From Candidatus Woesearchaeota archaeon (GTDB lineage Archaea > Nanobdellota > Nanobdellia > Woesearchaeales > JACQNA01): a DNA stretch of 12,524 nucleotides. Shown one piece after another: positions 5,572-12,524 of this stretch (positions are counted from its first letter, which is position 1; every line of letters begins with the position of its first letter). Both the position numbers and the translations under genes were made by a program. The stretch spans positions 1 through 12,524 of the forward strand of contig JACQNA010000074.1 of NCBI GenBank assembly GCA_016203335.1, in the 5' to 3' direction. The notes beneath the pieces are model-generated. The model had not been told where the DNA came from. It was given only the letters and a program-made list of their open reading frames with translations, and ran no database searches.

Positions 5572-5579
5572 TATATAAA
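5572..5579 (-). promoter_or_regulatory. Box A (TATA) of the Fic gene
   Basis: The minus strand reads TTTATATA, centred about 26 nt from the ATG at 5549. It predicts a leaderless transcript independent of nusA. Confidence 0.7.
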
Positions 5580-5613
5580 CATTTATTTTTTAACGAATAA
5601 AGCAGAACATTTC

Positions 5614-5733
5614 TTACACTACCCGCATCCCCTCAACATCAAAATACCGCTTGACGATCGCTTCGTAGTTCTTCAGGTTCCGGGAATCCCTGCCGATGAG
5701 CAGGCTCTTGGTCTGGATGTCCGGGCTCGTGAT
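5614..5733 (-). repeat. 120-bp direct repeat, copy in the intact nusA 3' end
   Basis: This is the last 39 codons plus stop (TAA) of nusA. It is the partner of 4898-5017, with six mismatches over 120 bases and no gaps. The two copies bracket the Fic module like the attachment repeats of an element that inserts at the 3' end of a gene and carries a replacement end. Confidence 0.85.
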
Positions 5734-6030
5734 GATGATCCGATTTCCCTCCTGGGCAATTGCCTTTGCCTGCAGAGGCAGAATCAGGTGCTGGACAAAG
5801 ATGGCAGGAGTGTCGGAGAACTCCACTATCTTGATCTTCTTGTTGAGCAGCTGCTGCAGCCGCTTCACATTGCTTCCCTGCCGGCCGATCGCCTGGGCAA
5901 TGGTGTGCTGCGGAATGATGAAGATATAGGTGTTATCCTGCAGGATGCAGTCCTTCGCCGGGCTTCGGATAGTGCGCTCAAAGAGCGCCAAGGTCTGCAT
6001 GGCCGCGCTGTCAAAGATGATTTTATTCAC
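5614..6030 (-). CDS. nusA: Archaeal NusA-like transcription factor (two KH domains)
   Basis: This 138-aa protein has the length of archaeal NusA, which consists only of the two KH domains of bacterial NusA. KH1 is about 33-72 with loop G49-R-Q-G52. KH2 is about 97-135 with a degenerate loop G113-R-D-S116. It is thought to bind RNA and act in transcription elongation or termination. The start is GTG at 6030, sharing GTGA with the TGA stop of rpl30e, so the two are translationally coupled. Position directly after rpl30e in the polymerase operon is the conserved archaeal arrangement and supports the call. The last 120 bases are duplicated at 4898-5017, and the genes that usually follow (rps12, rps7) are not here. 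Confidence 0.93.
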   Translation of the reverse strand: MNKIIFDSAAMQTLALFERTIRSPAKDCILQDNTYIFIIPQHTIAQAIGRQGSNVKRLQQLLNKKIKIVEFSDTPAIFVQHLILPLQAKAIAQEGNRIIITSPDIQTKSLLIGRDSRNLKNYEAIVKRYFDVEGMRVV

Positions 6031-6296
6031 TGGCGCACGCTGAGCACGGAAACCGCGAAGGGTTTCTTACAGACATTCCCCAGCTCGGTGTTGGGGTGTT
6101 GGAGAACCACGATGTCAACTGGTGAGAGCTTTTGATAATACGCAATGTCCTTTCTCACGCGCTCCGGGCAGTTCATGCTGAGGAATACCCGCTTGAGCCT
6201 TCCCTGCTTCAGCTCCCGAAGCGTACGCTTTGTGCCAATCACCAGATTGGGTGAGCCGATAAGCTTCTTGATGTCATGCACAGGATCTGTTGCCAT
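6027..6296 (-). CDS. rpl30e: Ribosomal protein eL30
   Basis: This 89-aa member of the L7Ae/L30e RNA-binding family matches eL30 throughout: DIKKLIGSPNLVIGTKRTLRE near the N-terminus, the basic RLKRVFLSMNCP segment, and VVLQHPNTELGNVCKKPFAVSVLSV at the end, where the ELG-xxCKKPF element belongs to the kink-turn-binding fold. It is slightly shorter than usual. It is a component of the large ribosomal subunit. It sits between rpoA2 and nusA, as in most archaea, with 32 nt after rpoA2 and a 3-nt overlap with nusA. The ATG at 6296 is preceded by GAGGGGG about 16 nt upstream, too far for a normal ribosome site, and by a weak TATA-like stretch. Confidence 0.93.
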   Translation of the reverse strand: MATDPVHDIKKLIGSPNLVIGTKRTLRELKQGRLKRVFLSMNCPERVRKDIAYYQKLSPVDIVVLQHPNTELGNVCKKPFAVSVLSVRQ

Positions 6297-6318
6297 ATGT
6301 ATTTTTATTTCCCCCTCA

Positions 6319-6326
6319 TTTAAAAA
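6319..6326 (-). promoter_or_regulatory. Possible internal box A upstream of rpl30e
   Basis: The minus strand reads CTTTTTAAA, centred about 26 nt before the rpl30e ATG, the same spacing as the other promoters in the window. It overlaps the end of rpoA2. The match is weaker than the others and it may be chance in the AT-rich gap. Confidence 0.3.
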
Positions 6327-6328
6327 GG

Positions 6329-7456
6329 TTACTTTTTTACCTTGGTGATCAGTCCAGGCAGGCCAGTGCCCACAGGAACAGGCTGGTTCAGCATGACGTT
6401 CTCCACTACTGAAGTCAGATGATCCCGCTCTCCGACCAATGATGCATCAATGATGTGCTGGATAGGGGTTTCGAAGCTCGCCCGGGCAAGGACAGAGCTC
6501 TTGTCGCTGACCACGCCATAGCGCGTAATGCCTTTGATTGCCCCGGTGCTGCACATCGTGTCCGCAACCAGCATGATATGCCGGACATCAACATTCAGCC
6601 CCTGGCTGTCAATGACCTTGAACACCTCGTTGATGATTGCCTGGCGGGCTGCCTCGATGCCGAGTACTTCCATAATCTCAAAGATATCATTGGAGGCCGT
6701 CCGCTCGGCGTCAACATCAGGATGGACAAGCACTTCCTTGAGGTTTGAGCCAGCAGTAATGACCACGAACTCGTTTTCGCGCTTGACCGGAAGCACCTGG
6801 GTGATGCCCTTGATGCCCTTGATGTACATGTCCTTGAGCTTTTCTTTCAGCTGGTAGACCTCGTTGAGCCCGCCCTCCTTGTTCTTGGGCTTGATGCTCA
6901 GCCCGTCGCTCTTTTCCCTCACGGTGATGCCTTTCCCAACCTTCATCCCCTTGAGCACGCCGGCAGGGGTGATGCCCAGGTTTTTCATGTTCTCTGCGTC
7001 GAACACAATGTCAATGTTCAGGTCAGGGGTGATCAGAAACTCTGCTGCAACATCCTTGAGCTTGATTTCCTTGAATGACTGGGCGACCTTGCGGATATCC
7101 TTTCCCTTATTATAAGGCGATTTGAGGTAAATCTCCATCATGGGGGTTGCGATCTCCCGCTTGCCGTCTAAGATTTCCATGATGCGCGGCAATCCCAGGG
7201 TGACATTCATCTCGGCAACACCCGCATAGTGGAATGTGTTGAGCGTCATCTGGGTGCCGGGCTCGCCGATGGATTCTGCGCTGACCAGGCCAACCGCTTC
7301 CCCGGGCTCAACCAGCGTCTTCAGGTACTCCTGGTGCACCCGCTGCAGCACTTCCCGCACATGCTTCTCGCTCGCATTCTTGGGAAGCTCATCCTTCACT
7401 TCGTCAACCACTGACTTTGGGAGCTGCTCTTCAACATCACCATCTTCACTGCTCAT
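6329..7456 (-). CDS. rpoA2: RNA polymerase subunit A'' (C-terminal part of the largest subunit)
   Basis: This 375-aa protein corresponds to the C-terminal third of bacterial beta' / eukaryotic Rpb1, separately encoded as in nearly all archaea. The trigger-loop region is clear: EAVGLVSAESIGEPGTQMTLNTFHYAGVA (53-81), whose mobile helices close the active site on the incoming NTP. The jaw and cleft regions follow, and the C-terminal part has the conserved STGAIKGITRYGV and LARASFETPIQHIIDAS segments (about 307-345). The length is near normal and I see no intein. The ATG overlaps the stop of rpoA1 by 4 nt (7453-7456), ensuring coupled production of the two halves. The first 30 residues are acidic and variable. 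Confidence 0.97.
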   Translation of the reverse strand: MSSEDGDVEEQLPKSVVDEVKDELPKNASEKHVREVLQRVHQEYLKTLVEPGEAVGLVSAESIGEPGTQMTLNTFHYAGVAEMNVTLGLPRIMEILDGKREIATPMMEIYLKSPYNKGKDIRKVAQSFKEIKLKDVAAEFLITPDLNIDIVFDAENMKNLGITPAGVLKGMKVGKGITVREKSDGLSIKPKNKEGGLNEVYQLKEKLKDMYIKGIKGITQVLPVKRENEFVVITAGSNLKEVLVHPDVDAERTASNDIFEIMEVLGIEAARQAIINEVFKVIDSQGLNVDVRHIMLVADTMCSTGAIKGITRYGVVSDKSSVLARASFETPIQHIIDASLVGERDHLTSVVENVMLNQPVPVGTGLPGLITKVKK

Positions 7457-10020
7457 TTTTCCACCATTCTGCTCACATTGAGCTTACCATACTCTGATTT
7501 GGAAACATCAATGCTGTCCTCGCCGTATTTGAACTGGATGATTTTCTTGGAAGCGTCGCGGACCGTCATGTCATATTCTACTTTCAGGTCCTGCATGGCA
7601 TTTGCCAGCCTGCGGTACAGGTAGCCGGATTTTGGCGTGCGGAGCGCGGTATCCATCAGGCTGTCCCTGCCGGTGATCGCGATAAAGAAGAACTCATGGG
7701 GCAGCAAGCCTCCCTTGAAGCCGTCGCGGATAAAGCCCCGGGCAGCAGGGCGCAGATCGTGCATCATAAAGTGGGGGAGGGTGCGGTTGCGGTATCCTTT
7801 CTCGATCCGCTTGCCGCGCATGGCCTGCTGGCCGACGCAGGCAGCCATTTGTGCAAGATTCAGGAGATTTCCCCGGGCCCCGGAATTGACCATGCTGAGG
7901 ATATCGGTATTCTTGATGCCAAACTCGTTCACCACCTTTCCCGTCTCATTTCTTGCCTTGTTGAGGATCTCAAGAATCCTGAGCTCCAGCGTCTCTGCCG
8001 CTGTCCTGCCGGGAAACACCTCAAGCTTTCCCTCGCGGAACAGGGTGATCATCTCATCAGCCTGGGCATATGCCTTGTCCAGCACCTGCTGGATCCTGCT
8101 CCGTGCATCTGCCGGCAGGTCGATGTCATAGAGGGACACCGAAAACCCTATCTTGTCCAGGACATTGATGCCCAGGTGGTAGATCCGGTCGATCAGCGCA
8201 ATGGTCTCTTTCCCGCCGTACCGGCGGTGGTATTCGCGGAGGAGTAGTCCGGATTCCTCGCCGATGATGCTTTTGTCGATCTTTCCCTCGGTCACTTTTC
8301 CGTTCTTCACGATGAACGGCTCGCCGCTCCTGCTCTTGCCTGTGAAATTGAAGTCCGGCGCCAGCATCGCGCTGAATATCTGCAGGCCGTCAACGGTTTC
8401 CTTGCTGCCAATGGCATGCAGCCTGCTCACGCCGACTGAAGCCAGCAGCTGGATCGCCTCTTCCCTGCTCACCTTAAAATCCCGGGAAAGCGCGTAGTTT
8501 CCTGCCAGGGCATCCTGCGTGCAGCCGATGACCGATAACCCATATCGCGGAGAGATGAGCTGGTTCTGGACCTCCATGAGGATCTCTGCCTCTGCACGGG
8601 CTTCCTCGGTCTGGGGAATGTGGAGGTTCATCTCATCGCCATCAAAATCAGCGTTATAGGGGTGGCAGACCGCGGGATTCAGCCGGAATGTCCTGCCGGG
8701 CAGCACCTTGACCCTATGGCACATCATGGACATCCGGTGGAGCGAGGGCTGGCGGTTGAAGATAGCCACATCCCCGTTCATGAGGTGCCGTTCAACAGCA
8801 TAGCCAGGCTGCAGTTCCTCGAGTGATGCCTCCTTTGTTTCATCGGTAATCTTCTTTTTCTTGCCGTCTGGCCGGACAATGTAATTTGCACCAGGATACT
8901 TTTCCGGCCCTGTTTCCAAAAATTTCTTGAGATACGCCATGTTCCATGCAGTCACCTTCTCCGGCACCGTGAGCTTCATGGCCATGCTCAGGGGAACGCC
9001 GACCTCGCTGATCTGGATGTTCGGATCAGGCGAGATGACTGTCCGTGCGGAGAAGTTCGTGCGCTTGCCTGCCAGATTATGCCTAATTCTGCCCTCCTTG
9101 CTCTTGATGCGCTCGCTGATCGTCTTCAGCGGCTGGCCGGAGCGGTGGCGTGCAGGGGGAAGCTGGGCAACATCATTGTCAAAGAATGTGGTGATGTGGT
9201 ACTGGAGCAGGTCCCAAAGGTCCTCGATGATGATTTCCGGAGCGCCCGCGTTGATGTTCTCAAACAGGCGCTGGTTGATGCGCACGATGTCGCCCATCTT
9301 GTGGGTGAGGTCATCCTCGCTGCGCTCCCCGGACTCCAAAGTGATGGAGGGGCGCATGGTGACCGGCGGAATCGCCAGGATGGTCAGCACCGCCCATTCA
9401 GGCCGGAATGCCTTGGGGCTGATGCCGAACAGCTGCACATCATCGTCAGGGATCTTCTCGAGCCTGGTGCGGATCTCCACCGGGCTGATGCGCTTCTCGC
9501 TTTCCAGGAATGTCGTCGGCTTCTCCAGGGTGATCTTGCCCTGCTTTGCCTTGCAGTGCGGGCACTTGCTGACTGACTTCAGGCCGGAAAGCATCTCGCG
9601 GATCGCTTTCCTGCGGATGCTGCCGCCGCTGGATATCTTTTCCATGCTTTCCACTTCCTGCTTATGCTTGTCAATCTCATTCTGCGGAACAAGTATCCTG
9701 CTGCATTCCCTGCATGTCGAGTTGAGCAGCAGCTGGATAACGCCGACAAAATTCAGGTGGATGATCGGCCGGGCAAGCTCAATATAGCCGAAATGGCCAA
9801 CGCATTCCTTGAGCTTGCTGCCGCAGGTCTTGCATTTCAATCCAGGGTCAATAACGCCCAGGCGGATGTCCATCAGGCCGCCATCGACAGGATAGCCCTC
9901 CTTGTCATACAGCTCCGGGGTGACGATCTTGGCAGATGCCATGTCCTTGATCATCTTTGGGCTGAGCACCTGAAATACCAGGCTCTTCACTTTCTTGTGC
10001 ACATAGATGTTTTCGTCCAT
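7453..10020 (-). CDS. rpoA1: RNA polymerase subunit A' (N-terminal part of the largest subunit)
   Basis: This 855-aa protein forms the clamp and active centre of RNA polymerase. The N-terminal zinc sites are visible: C63, C66, C73, H76 and then C103, C106, C153, C156. The catalytic loop NADFDGDEMNLH (456-467) has the three metal-binding aspartates D458, D460 and D462. The segment RTNFSARTVISPDPN (320-334) precedes it. The bridge helix begins at GRDSLMDTALRTPKSGYLYRRL (784-805). The gene follows rpoB' after 32 nt and overlaps rpoA2 by 4 nt. The length is at the short end for archaea and there is no intein at the usual catalytic-loop site. The ATG at 10020 has no clear ribosome site, so translation probably depends on the operon transcript. 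Confidence 0.97.
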   Translation of the reverse strand: MDENIYVHKKVKSLVFQVLSPKMIKDMASAKIVTPELYDKEGYPVDGGLMDIRLGVIDPGLKCKTCGSKLKECVGHFGYIELARPIIHLNFVGVIQLLLNSTCRECSRILVPQNEIDKHKQEVESMEKISSGGSIRRKAIREMLSGLKSVSKCPHCKAKQGKITLEKPTTFLESEKRISPVEIRTRLEKIPDDDVQLFGISPKAFRPEWAVLTILAIPPVTMRPSITLESGERSEDDLTHKMGDIVRINQRLFENINAGAPEIIIEDLWDLLQYHITTFFDNDVAQLPPARHRSGQPLKTISERIKSKEGRIRHNLAGKRTNFSARTVISPDPNIQISEVGVPLSMAMKLTVPEKVTAWNMAYLKKFLETGPEKYPGANYIVRPDGKKKKITDETKEASLEELQPGYAVERHLMNGDVAIFNRQPSLHRMSMMCHRVKVLPGRTFRLNPAVCHPYNADFDGDEMNLHIPQTEEARAEAEILMEVQNQLISPRYGLSVIGCTQDALAGNYALSRDFKVSREEAIQLLASVGVSRLHAIGSKETVDGLQIFSAMLAPDFNFTGKSRSGEPFIVKNGKVTEGKIDKSIIGEESGLLLREYHRRYGGKETIALIDRIYHLGINVLDKIGFSVSLYDIDLPADARSRIQQVLDKAYAQADEMITLFREGKLEVFPGRTAAETLELRILEILNKARNETGKVVNEFGIKNTDILSMVNSGARGNLLNLAQMAACVGQQAMRGKRIEKGYRNRTLPHFMMHDLRPAARGFIRDGFKGGLLPHEFFFIAITGRDSLMDTALRTPKSGYLYRRLANAMQDLKVEYDMTVRDASKKIIQFKYGEDSIDVSKSEYGKLNVSRMVEK

Positions 10021-10052
10021 GGTGGTTGGTGGTTGATAATCGTAAAAATGGT

Positions 10053-11855
10053 TCAGTACTTGTTCATCAGCTCCAGCTTGGGATAGATGCAGAGGGATTT
10101 CAGCTCATCAAGCATCAGCTTAAAGGCGTAGCTCACCTCAATGTTGCTGATGGTGACTGCATCGCCGCAAATCGGGCAGTACCCCCTGTCCTTGAACTCA
10201 TCATAAATGGCTATCAGGCCGCACTGCTCGCACACCGGCACAATGGTCCGGTCAGAGTCAAAGCGCTCTTTCAGCAGGAGAGATGCGCCATGGGCGACAA
10301 AAGTGTCTTTTTCCATCTCTCCCAGCCGCAATCCGCCCTCCTTTGCCCTGCCCTCTGTCGGCTGGCGCGTCAGGAGCTGGATCGGGCCCCGGGCGCGCGC
10401 ATGGATCTTGTTGGCAACCATATGGCGGAGCTTGAGGTAGTACATGTTCCCGACAAATATCTTCACCCTGAACTGCTCTCCAGTGGAGCCGTTGTACATG
10501 GTCTCCACCCCGCTTTCCCGGAACCCTAATGCCTGGAGCTGCTGGCGGAGCTGCTCTTCCGGCTCGCCATGGAAGGTGGTGCCGTCAATGAACCTGCCGG
10601 ACAGCGCTCCCACCTTGCCTCCAATCAGCTCAATGAGATGCGAAATCGTCATGCGGGAGGGGATGCCTAATGGAGAGAATATCAGGTCAGGGACAATGCC
10701 TGACGCAGTAAAGGGCATGTCTGCCTCGCTCACAATCATGCCGACAATCCCTTTCTGGCCGTGCCTGCTGGTGAACTTGTCGCCGATCTCCGGGATGCGC
10801 TGGTCGCGCAGCCTGACCTGCACCAGCTTGTTTCCCTCCTCATTTTCCGTGAGCAGCACAAAGTCAATGATTCCCTGCTCGCCGTGCTTGATGTCTACTG
10901 AGCTTTCTCTCCGGATGGATGACGCGAGATTGTACTCATCCAGGCTGCTGAGGAATCGTGGAGGGGAGGTCTTTCCGATAATCACATCCCCTTCCCTGAC
11001 CTGGGCTTCAGGATAGATGATGCCGTCTCCCTCCAGGAAGCGGTAATCGCGCTCGGACTTGTATCCCTTGACATCCTTGTCCGGGATGGAGACCTCATCA
11101 ATCAGCCCTCCAGGGTAGCGGAGCTCTTCTGCAATGCTCGGCCGGTAATAGGAGCTGCGCGCCAATCCTCTCTCAATCGAGCCGCGGTTGATGATGATCG
11201 CATCCTCAATCGTGTAGCCGCCGTACGTCATGATCGCAACAGTCATGTTCTGGCCAGAGGGGTGCTCCTCATAATGCGAGATGTCATGGGTAATGGACTT
11301 GACAAGCGGCATCTGGGGAGTGTGGAGAATGCTGGTATCCATGTCCATGCGGACAAAATAGTTGGCGACGTAGAATCCGATGGCCTGCTTCTGGTTCTTG
11401 CTGCCCATGGAGATGCGTGCGCCGGGCGCATAATTGGCATAAGGCACCAGAGATGAGCAGTAGCCAAGCATGAGCAGCGGGCTGATCTCGAGATGGGTGC
11501 TTTCTGCAGTGAGCTCTGCCTCAGTCATGGCGATGAGCGTATCCTCCTCTTCTGCCGCATCAAGGTATTCGATAATGCCCTGCTCCACCATATCATTCCA
11601 GTTGAGCTCGCCCCGCTCCAGCTGCCGGACATGGTTTTCCGTGAGCAGCGGCTGGCCGTTCTGGACCACGATCAGGGGCCTGCGCACCCTTCCCTTGTCG
11701 CTTTCGACCATTACGCTGTCCATGGCTTCGCTGTAGGAAACATTGAGGTTCTGGCTGATCTTCGCCTTCCGGCGCTCTGCCTTCAGCTGGCTGACAAATT
11801 CCAGCGGCTGCTCAACCTCTCCGACAAAGATGCCGTTCAGATAGACTTCACTCAT
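10053..11855 (-). CDS. rpoB1: RNA polymerase subunit B' (C-terminal part of the second-largest subunit)
   Basis: This 600-aa protein is equivalent to the C-terminal half of bacterial beta / Rpb2. Signature segments are GQNMTVAIMTYGGYTIEDAIIIN (201-223), GDKFTSRHGQKG (358-369) in the hybrid-binding region, RMTISHLIEL (401-410) and GGLRLGEMEKDTFVAHGA (507-524). A zinc site near the C-terminus uses C542, C545, C560 and C563. The last residues (LKSLCIYPKLEL) form the anchor typical of B subunits. Its ATG overlaps the rpoB'' stop by 8 nt. A split B subunit occurs in many euryarchaeal lineages, whereas others have a fused gene, so the split is a mild lineage marker. Confidence 0.97.
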   Translation of the reverse strand: MSEVYLNGIFVGEVEQPLEFVSQLKAERRKAKISQNLNVSYSEAMDSVMVESDKGRVRRPLIVVQNGQPLLTENHVRQLERGELNWNDMVEQGIIEYLDAAEEEDTLIAMTEAELTAESTHLEISPLLMLGYCSSLVPYANYAPGARISMGSKNQKQAIGFYVANYFVRMDMDTSILHTPQMPLVKSITHDISHYEEHPSGQNMTVAIMTYGGYTIEDAIIINRGSIERGLARSSYYRPSIAEELRYPGGLIDEVSIPDKDVKGYKSERDYRFLEGDGIIYPEAQVREGDVIIGKTSPPRFLSSLDEYNLASSIRRESSVDIKHGEQGIIDFVLLTENEEGNKLVQVRLRDQRIPEIGDKFTSRHGQKGIVGMIVSEADMPFTASGIVPDLIFSPLGIPSRMTISHLIELIGGKVGALSGRFIDGTTFHGEPEEQLRQQLQALGFRESGVETMYNGSTGEQFRVKIFVGNMYYLKLRHMVANKIHARARGPIQLLTRQPTEGRAKEGGLRLGEMEKDTFVAHGASLLLKERFDSDRTIVPVCEQCGLIAIYDEFKDRGYCPICGDAVTISNIEVSYAFKLMLDELKSLCIYPKLELMNKY

Positions 11856-12524
11856 GCTTCACCTGCTTCATCCCCAATGCAGCGAGCTTCTTCACCAGCT
11901 CCTCTGGTGGCTGGCCTACCTGGGAAACGCTGGCAAACAGCGCAAGGTTCTTGCGCAATCCGATGTTTGTCCCTTCCGGAGTCTCGATCGGGCAGAGCCT
12001 GCCAAAATGGGTTGCGTGCAGCTCCCGCGCCGCGAAATTCTCCTGAGATGCGGAAAGGGGGGAGACTACCCGCTGGAGATGGCTCATGGTGTCGAGGAAA
12101 TTAAGGCGTTGTATCCGCTGGGAGATGCCCTTCCTGCCGCCGACCCAGTTTCCTGTCGCCATGCTGGAGTACATCCGCTGGGTGAGCAGCTTGTCGCGGA
12201 TGATGACCTTGATGCTGGGGAATTTTCCCCGCTTGACAATGCGCTGGAAATTGTAGAGCATGTCGCCGATGAGCACCTTGAGGTTGACCCGGAAGAGGTC
12301 TGCAAGGAGGTCGCCGCTCAGCTTGAGGCGCTTGTTCATGTAATGGTCCTTGTCATCGAGCGCGAGCTCGCCATTCTGCACCAGGATGAACTTCTTGATG
12401 TACTTGCAGAGATTGTATGCCTTGAATATGCGCTTGTCCCGGGTGATGCCCAGGTGCGGGAGAAGGTACTTGTCGAGGATCTCCTCAGTCCGCTCCTTGC
12501 GGATATGCTTGGACTGGGTGTTGC
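11848..12524 (-). CDS. rpoB2: RNA polymerase subunit B'' (5' end outside window)
   Basis: The frame is open from the window edge to the stop at 11848, giving 225 codons of the C-terminal part. It reads ...NTQSKHIRKERTEEILDKYLLPHLG at the edge, continues through YMNKRLKLSGDLL (the switch-proximal segment), and ends with HFGRLCPIETPEGTNIGLRKNLALFASVS, one of the most conserved stretches of the second-largest subunit. The frame continues without interruption through an internal GTG at 12381, which is Val in the middle of a conserved segment and not a start. The split from B' comes shortly after the ETPEG motif, the normal archaeal position. It overlaps rpoB' by 8 nt and probably shares one long operon transcript with everything down to nusA. 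Confidence 0.96.
   Translation of the reverse strand, partial: NTQSKHIRKERTEEILDKYLLPHLGITRDKRIFKAYNLCKYIKKFILVQNGELALDDKDHYMNKRLKLSGDLLADLFRVNLKVLIGDMLYNFQRIVKRGKFPSIKVIIRDKLLTQRMYSSMATGNWVGGRKGISQRIQRLNFLDTMSHLQRVVSPLSASQENFAARELHATHFGRLCPIETPEGTNIGLRKNLALFASVSQVGQPPEELVKKLAALGMKQVKHE

Noticed and set aside
8927..9787. A long plus-strand open frame (286 codons) opposite rpoA1
   Set aside because: It mirrors the GC-rich codons of a certain RNA polymerase gene, has no recognisable domain and no promoter. The same applies to the other plus-strand frames over 5503-12104.
7453..10020. An intein in rpoA1 or rpoA2 linked to the LAGLIDADG gene
   Set aside because: Both subunits read through continuously at normal length, with no splice-junction motifs.
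12084..12381. A GTG at 12381 as the start of the rpoB'' fragment
   Set aside because: The frame continues unbroken to the window edge with conserved B'' sequence, so this GTG is an internal valine.
1..12524. CRISPR arrays, rRNA genes, transposases or integrases
   Set aside because: No regularly spaced long repeats, rRNA signatures or recombinase motifs were seen on either strand.

Overview
The window is archaeal. RNA polymerase is split into B''/B' and A'/A'' genes, followed by eL30 and a short KH-only NusA. Box A (TATA) elements sit about 25-28 nt upstream of start codons, and a tRNA gene carries bulge-helix-bulge introns. Very short genes, 4-26 nt overlaps, leaderless starts and short Lys-rich membrane proteins fit a small-genome DPANN-type archaeon (Woesearchaeota/Pacearchaeota-like). 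That placement is inference; no marker here fixes it.

Layout, right to left, because nearly everything is on the minus strand. From 12524 to 5614 runs the RNA polymerase operon: rpoB'' (5' end outside the window), rpoB', rpoA1 (A'), rpoA2 (A''), rpl30e and nusA, tightly packed. The order usual in archaea would continue towards rps12/rps7. Here it is interrupted by an AT-rich module from 5613 to 5018: a Fic/Doc-like gene with its own promoter, overlapped by a 40-codon gene. Just past the module (5017-4898) lies a second copy of the last 39 codons and stop of nusA. The module is therefore bracketed by 120-bp direct repeats that both encode the NusA C-terminus, as if a small element had inserted at the 3' end of nusA and restored the gene.

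From 4837 to 4544 is an AT-rich plus-strand gene for a small two-helix membrane protein. Divergent from it is a two-gene unit: a 48-aa ribbon-helix-helix regulator (4347-4201), whose promoter is covered by four 10-bp-spaced TACGKA hexamers, and a 947-aa membrane-anchored surface protein (4226-1383) that starts inside the regulator gene.

From 1348 to 1198 is a tRNA-Glu(CUC) gene interrupted by two non-canonical introns, one in the D-loop (30 nt) and one in the T-loop (46 nt). Its T-run terminator is also the TATA region of the following Nudix hydrolase gene (1163-663). The left end (544-1) holds the N-terminal part of an AT-rich, free-standing LAGLIDADG endonuclease-like gene.

The core (RNA polymerase, NusA, eL30, tRNA) is GC-richer. 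The Fic module, the 97-aa membrane protein and the LAGLIDADG gene are visibly AT-rich and look like accessory insertions. The most unusual items are the doubly interrupted tRNA-Glu, the nusA-tail repeats around the Fic module, and the tandem operator of the ribbon-helix-helix gene.
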